From assembly GCF_001184025.1 (NCBI RefSeq), contig NZ_BBYG01000026.1:40292-104291 (forward strand): a stretch of 64,000 nucleotides of DNA. The letters run 5' to 3'. The translations under genes and the position numbers were made by a program. A model generated the notes under the pieces. The model ran no database searches, was not told the DNA's origin, and was given only the letters and a program-made list of their open reading frames with translations. The stretch's first letter is position 1. Each line of letters begins with the position of its first letter. Positions 55,838 through 63,961 of the stretch are shown here, piece after piece. The stretch comes from Streptomyces maremycinicus (GTDB taxonomy: Bacteria > Actinomycetota > Actinomycetes > Streptomycetales > Streptomycetaceae).

Positions 55838-58162
55838 TCATCGGTGCACGTGAGGCCCGTGTCTCCGGCTTGCCCTGCTGGACAGGTCCTGGGCCGGCTC
55901 TGATCCCGGCGGGTCGCCCTTCGCCGACGCGGATCGCGCCGACGGGGACTTCGCCGACTCGGACTTCACCGACGGGGATTTCGTCGACTCGGGCTTCGCC
56001 CCTTCAGCGTTCGCCAGCTCGCGGGCGAAGTCACGGACGAGGTCGTGCGGGGTGTAGTGGCCATACGCGTGCTCCTCGAGGAGCGCCACGTCGACGAGCC
56101 GGTTCAGGGCCGCTTCGGCGCGGCGCTCGTCGGTGCCGGTGAGCCGGGCCAGGAGCGGGGCGTCGTACGCGGGCAGGTCCAGCGTGCCGATACGGCACAG
56201 GGCGAGGGCCGCGTCCCGGTCGGCCTGCCGTCTGGAGGCGGTGAGCGCGTCGTGGGCGACGGCCAGGGAACGGCGGACGCTGAGATCGTCGTACTCCAGC
56301 TGGGACAACCTGCTTGCCGTATGCGCCAGTTGACCGGCCAGCCCGTCCGGGGTGAGGGCACCGCGTGCGGCGAGCCTGGCGGCGACGACACGCAGCGCGA
56401 GCGGGAGCCGGCCGGTGAGACCGACGAGGGGATGGTTCGCGTCCAGAGCGGCGCGCCCCTCCCCCGGACCGGAGGCAGCGCGCAGCAAGGCCGCACTGTC
56501 CTCGCCGGACAGCGGTCCGAGCGGAAAGCGGAGGGCGCCGTCGAGCGCGGTCAGCGGTGAGCGGCTGGTGGCGATCACGGCGCAGCCGGGGCCGGCCGGC
56601 AGCAGCGGACGGACCTGGGAGGCGGTCGCGACATCGTCCAGCACGACGAGCGTGCGGGTCGGCGCGAGCAGGGTTCTCAGCAACGCGGCTGCGGCGTCCT
56701 GGTGTTCGGGGATGTGCCGGGGTTCGGTGCCGAGGTCGCGCAGCAGGGCGGTGAGCGCCTGGGGTGCGGTGAGGGGGGTCGTGCCGGGGGTGGCGCCGTG
56801 CAGGCGGAGGTAGAGCTGTCCACTGGAGAAACGTTCCTTCAAGGCGTGGGCGACGTGCAGCGCGAGCGCGCTCTTGCCCACGCCGGCCATACCGCTCAGG
56901 ACAACGACCGGGCCGCCCGTGGCAAGGGTGCGGTGGATGCGCCGCAGGGTTTCGACGCGGCCGGTGAAGTGGGCGGGGGGTGGGGGCAGTTGTGCGGGAC
57001 GGAGTGCGGACGGTGTCGGAGCCGAGGCCGGAGTCGGGGACGGTGTCGGAGCCGAGGCCGGAGTCGGGGACGGAGTCGAGGCCGAGGCCGAAGTTGAAGC
57101 CGAAGCCGTAGTCAGGGCTGAGGCCGAAGCCGAGGTCGAAGCCTGAGCCGGGACCGGGGCCGAAGTCAGGGCCTCCGCCGGAGCCGAGATCGAGGTCGAA
57201 GCCGGGGCCGAGGTCGAGGTCAGTGCCGGAGCCGAGGCCGATGTCAGTGCCGCAGCCGGGGAAGAGACCGGAGCCGCAGCCGGGGACAAGGGCGGAGCCG
57301 AGGCCGGAGTCGCGATCGAAGACCGGGGATCGGCTGGCATCGCGATCGAAGACCGGGGATCGGCTGGCGTCGGGGACAGGATCTGTACGTGGGCGTCGCG
57401 TATCGCCGGGCCCGGTTCGATGCCGAGTTCCTCGACGAGGCGGGCGCGCAGGTCGCGATGGACGGCGAGGGCCTCGGCCCGGCGGCCGGTGCGGTGCAGG
57501 GCGAGCATCAGCTGGCGGTGGTAGGCCTCGCGCAGCGGATGCTCGGCGGCCAGTGCCGTCAGCTCCGGGACGAGTCGCTCGAACCGCGTTTCGCCGACCG
57601 CGAGTTCGGCGTCGTAGCGCCACTCCAGCAGGAGCAGCCGGGCCTCCCGCAGGCGTCGCACGAAGGCATAGCCGCCCAGGTCGGACGGGAGTCCGCTCAG
57701 CGGAGTGCCCCGCCACAGCGCGAGTGCCGCCGCGCATTCGCGCCCGACACGTTCCCAGTTCCGGGCGGCGTGCGCGCCCCGGGCCGCGGCGACATGCCGC
57801 TCGAACACATGGACGTCGAGCTCACCGTGTTCGACCCGGAGCCGGTAGCCGGGCGGCACCGCGCGCAGCCGCTCGGGGTCGTCGAGCAGCCGGCGCAGCC
57901 GGGTGACGTGGTTGTGCAGCGAGGCCTGGGCGGACGTCGGCGGCGCGCCGCCCCACAGCGCCTCCTTGAGCGACTCCACCGGGACGATCCGGCCCGCGTC
58001 GAGGAGCAACGACGCCAGCAGGGCACGTACTTTCGGGCTGCGGACGATGTCGTAGGGAGGGACGCACGCCTCGCGGTCGGCGTCCTGTGTGTCGGCCGCG
58101 TACAGGACAGGCGGGCCCAGCAGTCCGAACCGCAGCCCGTACCGCCGCATCACGCCGCCCAT
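55838..58162 (-). CDS. SARP (AfsR-like) transcriptional regulator with NB-ARC domain
   Basis: A 774-residue regulator: an OmpR-type winged helix (about 1-95, RSPKVRALLASLLLDAGRIVPVESL), a BTAD domain (about 100-250, ending LRARLVEELGIEPGPA), a long Ala/Ser/Thr/Pro linker with repeats (ADPRSSIA; TPSPTPASAP), an NB-ARC ATPase (P-loop GMAGVGKSALAL; VLDDVATASQVRPLL; ATSRSPL; GRLPLALRV) and a C-terminal Lys/Ser repeat (SAKSPSARSASAK). The long ATPase-containing form resembles AfsR, though without TPR repeats. ATG 58162 and ATG 58150 are both possible starts. Confidence 0.9.
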   Translation of the reverse strand: MGGVMRRYGLRFGLLGPPVLYAADTQDADREACVPPYDIVRSPKVRALLASLLLDAGRIVPVESLKEALWGGAPPTSAQASLHNHVTRLRRLLDDPERLRAVPPGYRLRVEHGELDVHVFERHVAAARGAHAARNWERVGRECAAALALWRGTPLSGLPSDLGGYAFVRRLREARLLLLEWRYDAELAVGETRFERLVPELTALAAEHPLREAYHRQLMLALHRTGRRAEALAVHRDLRARLVEELGIEPGPAIRDAHVQILSPTPADPRSSIAMPADPRSSIATPASAPPLSPAAAPVSSPAAALTSASAPALTSTSAPASTSISAPAEALTSAPVPAQASTSASASALTTASASTSASASTPSPTPASAPTPSPTPASAPTPSALRPAQLPPPPAHFTGRVETLRRIHRTLATGGPVVVLSGMAGVGKSALALHVAHALKERFSSGQLYLRLHGATPGTTPLTAPQALTALLRDLGTEPRHIPEHQDAAAALLRTLLAPTRTLVVLDDVATASQVRPLLPAGPGCAVIATSRSPLTALDGALRFPLGPLSGEDSAALLRAASGPGEGRAALDANHPLVGLTGRLPLALRVVAARLAARGALTPDGLAGQLAHTASRLSQLEYDDLSVRRSLAVAHDALTASRRQADRDAALALCRIGTLDLPAYDAPLLARLTGTDERRAEAALNRLVDVALLEEHAYGHYTPHDLVRDFARELANAEGAKPESTKSPSVKSESAKSPSARSASAKGDPPGSEPAQDLSSRASRRHGPHVHR

Positions 58163-58214
58163 CGCCTTTCCACGCCCGGTCCGCGCCGAGAGCCTGTATC
58201 CGGATCGCCTTGCA

Positions 58215-58272
58215 GAGTTGCCGTGCAGCGTGCCTTGAACTGCCGTACCGAGTTGCCGTGCAGCGTGCCTTG
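58215..58272. repeat. 23-bp direct repeat upstream of the SARP gene
   Basis: The same 23 bp, beginning GAGTTGCCGTGCAGCG, occur at 58215-58237 and 58250-58272, 35 bp apart. They are 53-110 bp upstream of the SARP start. Confidence 0.85.
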
Positions 58273-58362
58273 CGGAGTCGTTCCGCCCAGGCACTCCGCC
58301 GAGTCGTTCCGTCGAACCGCTCCGTCGAACCGCTCCGTCGAGGCGCTCCACCGAGGCGCAAG
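58272..58362. repeat. Seven 13-bp tandem repeats upstream of the SARP gene
   Basis: 13-bp units start at 58272, 58285, 58298, 58311, 58324, 58337 and 58350; the best pair is GTCGAACCGCTCC (58311, 58324). The consensus is roughly G[CT]CGA[AG]nCG[CT]TCC. SARPs bind direct repeats of short heptamers. A perfect 16-bp palindrome TGATGTGATCACATCA lies further out at 58463-58478; the remaining gap to 58642 has only a small CGGTCGG/CCGACCG hairpin (58567-58589), suited to terminating the glycosyltransferase transcript. Confidence 0.75.
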
Positions 58363-58642
58363 GCACCCCCGGGAGGACTCGGCCGCATCCTCGGGAACAC
58401 CGGGTGACCAGCGACGACGCGACGTACCGTCGGCCACATGTTAGCGATCCGTTGGCGCGATCTGATGTGATCACATCATCGGAATCGGCCCGACGGTGCG
58501 CGCGTATCCACGCGCAACTCGGGGGAGTGTCGCCGCCGCGGCCGGATCCGGGGGCGCGCGGGGCCTCGGTCGGCGGAGGTGACCGACCGGGCCCTGCGCC
58601 CCGTTCCGTTCCGTGCCGGTCGCCGAGCGTCCCGACGGCTCC

Positions 58643-59581
58643 TCAGATGACCGGCGGCCTGCCCAGCCGGGTCAGCCGCCACACCGTCCGCCACTTCATG
58701 GGCCGGCGATGTCCGGCCGGGTTGCGCAGGCCCTCCGCGAATCCGCCGAACCATGCTTTGAGGCCGGCGAGCGACCGCGTGCGCAGGAGGGTGACGGCGA
58801 TCCAGACGCCGAGGTGGACCGGGATGAGGAGCAGCGGAAGGTTGCGCCGGACCAGCCAGACCCGGTTCCGGGCCGTGACCCGGTGGTATATCGCGTGCCG
58901 TGCGGGCGACGTCTTGGGGTGTTGGAGGAGCAGCTCGGGCGCGTAGAGGATCTTCCAGCCCGCGTCGGTGGCCCGCCAGGCCAGGTCGGTCTCCTCGTGC
59001 GCGAAGAAGAACTCGGCGGGCCAGTCGCCGGTCTCCGCGAGCATGGCCATGCTCAGGGCGTGGCCGCCGCCGAGGAACCCGGTGACGTACCCGCCCTGCA
59101 TCGGGTCCGAGGCGCCGACCCGCGGCACATGGCGGCGCTGGGTCTCGCCGTGCTCGTCGGCGATACGGAAGCCGACGATGCCGAGGCGCGGGTCGGCGGC
59201 GTACAGGTCGCGCACGCGGCTCAGCACATCGGCGTCCACGAGCAGCCCGTCGTCGTCCAGCTCGACCACGACGTCCACGTCGCCGTACTCCCTCAGCCGG
59301 GCGAGGGCGACGTTGCGGCCGCCGGGGCAGCCGAGGTTCTCGTCGACGTCGATGGTGGTGACCTCGCCGGGCAGGAAGAGACGGCCCGCGAAGTCGGGGA
59401 GTTCGCAGCCGTTGCCGACGATCACGATGCGGGCGGGTGCCAGGTCCTGCTTGGCCACCGACTCCAGCAGCGCGTCGACCTCGGCGGGCCGGTTGCCCAT
59501 GGTCACCACGGCCACGGCGATCCTCGGCTCCGCCACGTCCCCGATGTCGCCCACGTCCCCCACGTCCCTCACGTCCCTCAC
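58643..59581 (-). CDS. Family 2 glycosyltransferase
   Basis: A GT-A glycosyltransferase of the rhamnosyltransferase-like GT2 group: IAVAVVTMGNRPAEVDALLES at the N-terminus, NLGCPGGRNVAL, the metal-binding ELDDDG and the ED-type acceptor motif FFAHEETDLAWRATDAGWKI. A hydrophobic pair near the C-terminus (LPLLLIPVHLGVWIAVTLL) should anchor it in the membrane. The acceptor is unknown. The 5' end is a 9-bp repeat encoding V-R/G-D triplets with several in-frame GTG codons; GTG 59581 is used, while GTG 59617, 59572, 59563 or 59536 are possible. Confidence 0.88.
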   Translation of the reverse strand: MRDVRDVGDVGDIGDVAEPRIAVAVVTMGNRPAEVDALLESVAKQDLAPARIVIVGNGCELPDFAGRLFLPGEVTTIDVDENLGCPGGRNVALARLREYGDVDVVVELDDDGLLVDADVLSRVRDLYAADPRLGIVGFRIADEHGETQRRHVPRVGASDPMQGGYVTGFLGGGHALSMAMLAETGDWPAEFFFAHEETDLAWRATDAGWKILYAPELLLQHPKTSPARHAIYHRVTARNRVWLVRRNLPLLLIPVHLGVWIAVTLLRTRSLAGLKAWFGGFAEGLRNPAGHRRPMKWRTVWRLTRLGRPPVI

Positions 59582-59841
59582 TCCGTCCGGCCCTCGACGC
59601 GATCGCGCCCCGTCCACGCGCGGGCCCGTCGTTCACCTAGATGTTGCCTCAGGTGCGGGCGTTGCTCCGACGCCGCCTCATTTTGCTTCCGTTTTATGCC
59701 GGTTCTGCGTAAGCGGACCCCGCCGATCCTGTCCTGCTCACGCCGATGTCGGTGTACGTCGCCACTGGATACGTCGGCCCCGGACAGGTCGACTCAGCCG
59801 TACCGCTCTCAAGCGAGTCGGCTCAGCCACACCCCTCTCAA

Positions 59842-59883
59842 CCGCGTCGGTTCAGCCGCGTCGGTTCAGCCGCGTCGGTTCTC
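59842..59883. repeat. Three 14-bp tandem repeats at the 3' end of the DUF3052 gene
   Basis: CCGCGTCGGTTCAG occurs at 59842 and 59856 and, with its end changed, at 59870. The repeat runs across the DUF3052 stop codon at 59866. The gap 59618-59841 otherwise holds the glycosyltransferase promoter region and degenerate copies (GCGAGTCGGCTCAGCC near 59812). Confidence 0.8.
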
Positions 59884-60288
59884 CCTGCGCCGGACGAACT
59901 TGAGTCCCGACCAGTCCTCCCCCAGTGCGGCGACCTTGACGTCCACGAGGCCGAGGGGGAGGAAGAGGTCACGCAGGGCGTTCTCGGTGAGGTCGCTGAC
60001 GTGTCCGGCCGCCTTGCGGGGCCAGGCGATCCAGAGCATGGCGTCGTCGGCGAGGTCGCGGACGAGGGCCGGGGTCTCGGCGGCGAGGGCGGCGTGGTCG
60101 CGGTAGAAGGCCACGGTGATGTCGGCGTCGCGGGGCCCGCCCGGGGCGAGGTGGACGCCGTCGGGCAGTCCGGGGACGTCCCAGCCGTCCGGGGCGTGCC
60201 GCAGTCGCACCCGGTGGCCGGGCCTGACGCCGAGCTTCCGGGCGAGCGGGGTGCCGGAGCAGCCGCCGGTCGCGGCCGAGTCGCTCAC
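59866..60288 (-). CDS. DUF3052 family protein
   Basis: A 140-residue protein; ARKLGVRPGHRVRLRHAPDGW near the start and DDAMLWIAWPRKAAGHVSDLTENALRDLFLPLGLVDVKVAALGEDWSGLKFVRR-type sequence over the second half (residues about 88-137) define DUF3052. No enzymatic motif or membrane segment is visible. GTG 60288 follows GGTGAG. It is divergent from the hydroxyacid dehydrogenase gene with 64 bp between starts, so the two promoters are adjacent. Confidence 0.88.
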   Translation of the reverse strand: MSDSAATGGCSGTPLARKLGVRPGHRVRLRHAPDGWDVPGLPDGVHLAPGGPRDADITVAFYRDHAALAAETPALVRDLADDAMLWIAWPRKAAGHVSDLTENALRDLFLPLGLVDVKVAALGEDWSGLKFVRRRENRRG

Positions 60289-60352
60289 GGGCTCACCGTA
60301 GCCTCGGACCGGACCCGCACCCGGTCGGAACACCTCACCAGGAGGAAAAGCC

Positions 60353-61318
60353 GTGCCCTTCCGCTGTGCCGTGCTCGACGACTTCCAGAACGTCGCGACG
60401 ACCCTCGCCGACTGGTCGGCACCCGCGTCGGGAGAGGAACTGGAGGTCGTCGCCTTCACCGGGCATATCGGCGACGAGGACGAACTCGCTGCGGCGCTGG
60501 CCGACTTCGACTGTGTGGTCACCCTGCGCGAGCGCGTCCCCTTCCCGGCGTCGCTGCTGGACCGCCTCCCCCGGCTGCGTCTGCTGATCGCCTCCGGCAT
60601 GCGCAACTCGGTGATCGACTACCCGGCGGCGCAGGCGAACGGCGTGACGGTGTGCGGCACGGAGAGTTCCTCGACTCCGCCGGTGGAGCTGACGTGGGCG
60701 TTGCTGCTGGGCCTGGCCCGGGGCCTCGTCCAGGAGAGCACGGCCCTGCGGGAGGGCGGCCCCTGGCAGTCGACCGTCGGCGCCGACCTGCACGGGCGTC
60801 GGCTCGGACTGCTCGGTCTGGGGAAGATCGGGAGCGCGGTCGCCCGGGTGGGTCTCGCCTTCGGGATGGAGGTGAGCGCGTGGAGCCGGAACCTGACGGC
60901 GGAGCGGGCCGCGGAGGTGGGCGTGCGGCGGGCCGCCTCGAAGGAGCGGCTCCTCTCCGAGAGCGACTTCGTCTCGATCCACCTCGCCCTGAGCGACCGC
61001 ACCCGGCGACTGCTCGGCCCCGCCGAACTGGCGCTGCTCAAGCCGACGGCGTACCTGGTGAACACCTCACGGGCGGCGATCGTCGACCAGGACGCGCTGC
61101 TGGCGGCGCTGCGCGAGGGCCGTATCGCGGGCGCGGGCGTCGACGTCTTCGACGTGGAGCCCCTCCCCGACGACCACCCTATGCGGACGGCTCCTCGCCT
61201 CCTGGCCACTCCCCACCTGGGGTACGTCTCCCGCGCGAACTACGAGCGGTACTACGGACAGGCGGTGGAGGCAATCCGGGCGTATCTGGCGGGAACGCCG
61301 GTACGGGTGCTGGGCTGA
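60353..61318 (+). CDS. D-2-hydroxyacid dehydrogenase family protein
   Basis: NAD(P)-dependent oxidoreductase of 321 residues. The Rossmann motif is RLGLLGLGKIGSAVARVG (about residues 146-163); substrate residues include NTSRAAIVDQDALLAAL (Arg), DVFDVEPLPDDHP (Glu) and the catalytic-region TPHLGY. The family covers glycerate, lactate, formate and phosphoglycerate dehydrogenases; the substrate is not clear. GTG 60353 follows AGGAGG by 7 nt. Confidence 0.92.
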   Translation: MPFRCAVLDDFQNVATTLADWSAPASGEELEVVAFTGHIGDEDELAAALADFDCVVTLRERVPFPASLLDRLPRLRLLIASGMRNSVIDYPAAQANGVTVCGTESSSTPPVELTWALLLGLARGLVQESTALREGGPWQSTVGADLHGRRLGLLGLGKIGSAVARVGLAFGMEVSAWSRNLTAERAAEVGVRRAASKERLLSESDFVSIHLALSDRTRRLLGPAELALLKPTAYLVNTSRAAIVDQDALLAALREGRIAGAGVDVFDVEPLPDDHPMRTAPRLLATPHLGYVSRANYERYYGQAVEAIRAYLAGTPVRVLG

Positions 61319-61325
61319 CGCCGTG

Positions 61326-61754
61326 TCACGCCTCTTTTCCGTAGGGCCCGGAGCCGTGGGCCGGACGGAGTCCCAAAGCCTCGTCGACGGCGAGTGACGA
61401 TTCGATCAGGCGTTCACGCGGAACGGCGGGGATCCGGAAGGCGTTTCCGGCGACCTCCGCCAGAAACGCGTCCGGCAGATCGACCGCGTCCTTCTCCACA
61501 TCGTGGCCGAGGTCCCAACGCCAGACCCACTCACCGTCGCTCAGCACGGACGATCCACCCCGGACCCGCCCCTCCCCGGCCACCACGTCGGGACAACTCT
61601 CCGAGACGTCGAGGAGCGGACGCCCTGCCCTGAGGTAGGCGACCGCATCACTCACCGGACAGGACGCGGGCTTCCCCAGGGCCTCCTGGATGTCTTCGGC
61701 GTACACAGCAGGCCCTCGGGGTTCGAGCTGTCGACAGAACCCGACGAAATGCAC
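61326..61754 (-). CDS. Hypothetical protein
   Basis: Not recognised. The 142-residue product is mixed alpha/beta-looking and soluble, with a Trp-rich stretch GEWVWRWDLGHDVEKDAVDLP (by position about residues 73-93). There are three Cys. GTG 61754 is preceded by GGTGAGG. It converges with the hydroxyacid dehydrogenase gene (7 bp between stops). Third codon positions are GC-rich but less so than in neighbours, which together with a lack of known relatives could mean recent arrival. Confidence 0.6.
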   Translation of the reverse strand: MHFVGFCRQLEPRGPAVYAEDIQEALGKPASCPVSDAVAYLRAGRPLLDVSESCPDVVAGEGRVRGGSSVLSDGEWVWRWDLGHDVEKDAVDLPDAFLAEVAGNAFRIPAVPRERLIESSLAVDEALGLRPAHGSGPYGKEA

Positions 61755-62010
61755 CGCGCCTCACCCTCTTCGATGGCCGGCGGCGACCGGGCTGGTTCCC
61801 GACCGCTCGAGGCGGTAGGTGATGGACGGATCACACCTTTCGGAGGACGCGAGGCGGTGCGCGGGCGAGGTCTTCGTGCCCGCTCCCCCGGTGCCCGATC
61901 CGGGTCCCACTGAGACCGGAACCGAGACCAGCGCTGAGATCCTCGGCAGCGCCGCGCGCCCCGCGCGCCACGCCCCGCGCGCCGCGCGCAGAATCGTCCC
62001 CGCATCCGAG
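61755..62010. other. Gap between the hypothetical gene and tRNA-Thr
   Basis: No convincing gene. An open frame on the plus strand (61819-62127) runs through the tRNA and is rejected. The segment around 61950-61985 is a GCGCGCC-type low-complexity run. Confidence 0.4.
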
Positions 62011-62053
62011 AAAAGCAAAAGCCCCAGGTCACGGCGAGTGAGTCCTGAGGCTT
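62011..62053 (-). terminator. Rho-independent terminator of tRNA-Thr
   Basis: On the minus strand AAGCCTCAGG (62053-62044) pairs with CCTGGGGCTT (62028-62019) over 10 positions with one G-U pair around a 15-nt loop, followed by TTGCTTTT. It lies 6 bp after the tRNA discriminator base. Confidence 0.8.
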
Positions 62054-62059
62054 CGGCAG

Positions 62060-62133
62060 AGCCGCCTTCGGGATTCGAACCCGAGACCTACGCATTACGA
62101 GTGCGTTGCTCTGGCCATCTGAGCTAAGGCGGC
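62060..62133 (-). tRNA. tRNA-Thr (anticodon CGU)
   Basis: A complete cloverleaf on the minus strand: a 7-bp acceptor stem (GCCGCCT with AGGCGGC), D arm GCTC/GAGC, anticodon stem ACGCA/TGCGT with loop CTCGTAA (anticodon CGT), and T arm TCGGG-TTCGAAT-CCCGA. Discriminator T; CCA is not encoded. It reads ACG, a frequent codon in this genome. Confidence 0.96.
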
Positions 62134-62241
62134 GCGCTGTCCACACCATGGTGCGATCAGCAACGTCGGTAAGTCTACACAGTTTCCAGGGGTGCTCCGA
62201 ACAGGCCCCGGGAGCGGTCCTCCCGGGGCCCGCGACGGCGC

Positions 62242-63819
62242 CTACGTGCAGCGCTTGCCGGCCGCCGGAGGGGTTCCGTGGAGCAGATAGGTGTCGATCG
62301 CGGAGTCGACGCAGGCGCTGCCGCGGCCGTACGCGGTGTGGCCGTCGCCCACGTAGGTGAGGAGACGGCCCGAGGCGAGCTGGCCGGCGAGGGACTTGGC
62401 CCAGCGGTACGGGGTCGCCGGGTCGCGGGTCGTGCCGACGACGACGATCGGGGCGGCCCCCTTCGCCTCGATGCGGTGCGGCTCGCCCGTGGGCCGCACC
62501 GGCCAGTAGGCGCAGTTCAAGGAGGCCCAGGCGAGGCCCTCGCCGAAGACCGGGGACGCCTTCTCGAAGGACGGCAGCGCCTTCTCGACCTGGCCGGGGG
62601 TGGAGAAGGCCGCGGGGAGGTCGAGGCAGTTCACGGCCGCGTTGGCGGCCATCAGATTGGCGTAGCGGCCGTCGGCCTCCCGCTCGTAGTAGCTGTCGGA
62701 CAGGGCGAGCAGGCCCGCGCCGTCCTTGTCCTTGATCGCCGAGGTCAGCGCCTCGCGCAGCTGCTCCCAGGTGCTCTCGTCGTACATCGCCGCGATCACG
62801 CCGGTGGTGGCGAGCGCCTCGCCGAGCTTGCGGCCGTCCGGGTCGCCGGTGGGGATCGGGCGGGTGTCGAGGGCGCGGAAGAATGCCTTGAGGTTCGCGC
62901 CGACCTTGGCGGGAGCCGTGCCCTTGGCGCCGAGCGGGCAGTCGGACCGCGTGGCGCAGTCCTTCGCGAACGACTGGAACGCCGTCTCGAACCCCGCGGT
63001 CTGGTCCAGGTTCAGTCGGCGGGCGGGCAGCGAGGGGTCCATCGCGCCGTCCAGGACGAGCCGGCCCACCCGGTTCGGGAACAGCCCCGCGTACGTCGCG
63101 CCCAGGAACGTCCCGTACGACGCCCCCACGTACGTCAGCTTCCTGTCGCCCAGGACCGCGCGCAAGATGTCCATGTCACGGGCCGCCTCCACCGTGGAGA
63201 CGTGCCGCAGCAGCCGCGCCGAGTGGGCGCCGCAGCTCTCCGCGAACTCCTTGTACGCGTCGACGAGTTCGGCGGTCTCCCGCTGGTCGTCGGGGGTGGT
63301 GTCCGTCTGGGTGTAGGTGTCCATCGCACGCCCGTCGAGGCACTTCACCGGCTCGCTGCGGGCCACGCCCCGCGGGTCGACGGCGACCATGTCGTAGCGG
63401 GCACGCACCCCGGCGGGGTAGCCGATCCCGGCGTACTGCTGGAGGTAGCCGACCGCCGAGCCACCCGGTCCGCCCGGGTTCACCAGCAGTGAGCCGAGCC
63501 GCTTGCCGGGGCCCGTCGCCTTCTTGCGGGCGACCGCGAGCCGGACGTCACCGCCGCCCGGATCGGCGTAGTCGAGCGGCGCCTTCAGCGTGGCGCACTC
63601 GAAGCCGGGCACACCGCAGGCACGCCAGCTCAGCTTCTGCCCGTAGTACGGCGCGAGCGCCGACGGCGTGGCCCGCGGCAGCGCGACGAGCGCCGCCACC
63701 GCCGTGGAACCGGCGGAGCTGGTCGTCTCCGCGGCGGAACAGCCGGAGACGAGCAGCGCGGCGAGCGAGAGGACGGTGACGCCGGTACGGGACCTGCGGG
63801 GGGAGCGCCTGAGGTACAT
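62242..63819 (-). CDS. Secreted tripeptidyl aminopeptidase-like alpha/beta hydrolase (SlpD/SlpE type) lipoprotein
   Basis: A 525-residue exported hydrolase. MYLRRSPRRSRTGVTVLSL starts a signal peptide ending in the lipobox LVSGC. The alpha/beta hydrolase core has NPGGPGGSAVG (oxyanion region), nucleophile VGASYGTFLG, TTRDPATPY (Asp) and GDGHTAYG (His), plus the TAP-like C-terminal domain. Homologues in S. lividans and S. coelicolor (Tap, SlpD, SlpE) are mycelium-associated peptidases releasing N-terminal tripeptides. ATG 63819 is used; codons upstream (to 63918) lack export features. Confidence 0.92.
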   Translation of the reverse strand: MYLRRSPRRSRTGVTVLSLAALLVSGCSAAETTSSAGSTAVAALVALPRATPSALAPYYGQKLSWRACGVPGFECATLKAPLDYADPGGGDVRLAVARKKATGPGKRLGSLLVNPGGPGGSAVGYLQQYAGIGYPAGVRARYDMVAVDPRGVARSEPVKCLDGRAMDTYTQTDTTPDDQRETAELVDAYKEFAESCGAHSARLLRHVSTVEAARDMDILRAVLGDRKLTYVGASYGTFLGATYAGLFPNRVGRLVLDGAMDPSLPARRLNLDQTAGFETAFQSFAKDCATRSDCPLGAKGTAPAKVGANLKAFFRALDTRPIPTGDPDGRKLGEALATTGVIAAMYDESTWEQLREALTSAIKDKDGAGLLALSDSYYEREADGRYANLMAANAAVNCLDLPAAFSTPGQVEKALPSFEKASPVFGEGLAWASLNCAYWPVRPTGEPHRIEAKGAAPIVVVGTTRDPATPYRWAKSLAGQLASGRLLTYVGDGHTAYGRGSACVDSAIDTYLLHGTPPAAGKRCT

Positions 63820-63889
63820 CCAGCGAGCGTAACTCTGCGCGATGAACCGAACGCCGTGCGTACGCGAACGGACACGGACGAGTGACGCC

Positions 63890-63961
63890 GTCAACTCAAG
63901 ATCGACGTCGACCGTCAACCCAAGATCGAATTCGCACGTCCACCCGAGACCGACGTCGACC
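63890..63961. repeat. Three 24-bp tandem repeats at the right edge
   Basis: Units at 63890-63913, 63914-63937 and 63938-63961 share GTC[AC]AC[TC]C[AG]AGA[TC]CGA, with GACGTCGACC ending units 1 and 3. They lie upstream of the hydrolase gene and contain the dyad GACGTCGAC. Confidence 0.8.

Noticed and set aside
55513..56142. Plus-strand frame encoding two 26-residue repeats
   Set aside because: Open only because the DNA repeat is 78 bp; it runs antisense into the SARP gene and has no start signal.
57000..57330. Glu/Ala-repeat region read as a possible separate gene or CRISPR-like array
   Set aside because: The repeats are short, degenerate and in frame with the SARP linker; there are no uniform spacers.
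61819..62127. Plus-strand frame of 102 codons ending in ...GFEPETYALRVRCSGHLS
   Set aside because: This is the antisense of tRNA-Thr, a well-known false protein pattern.
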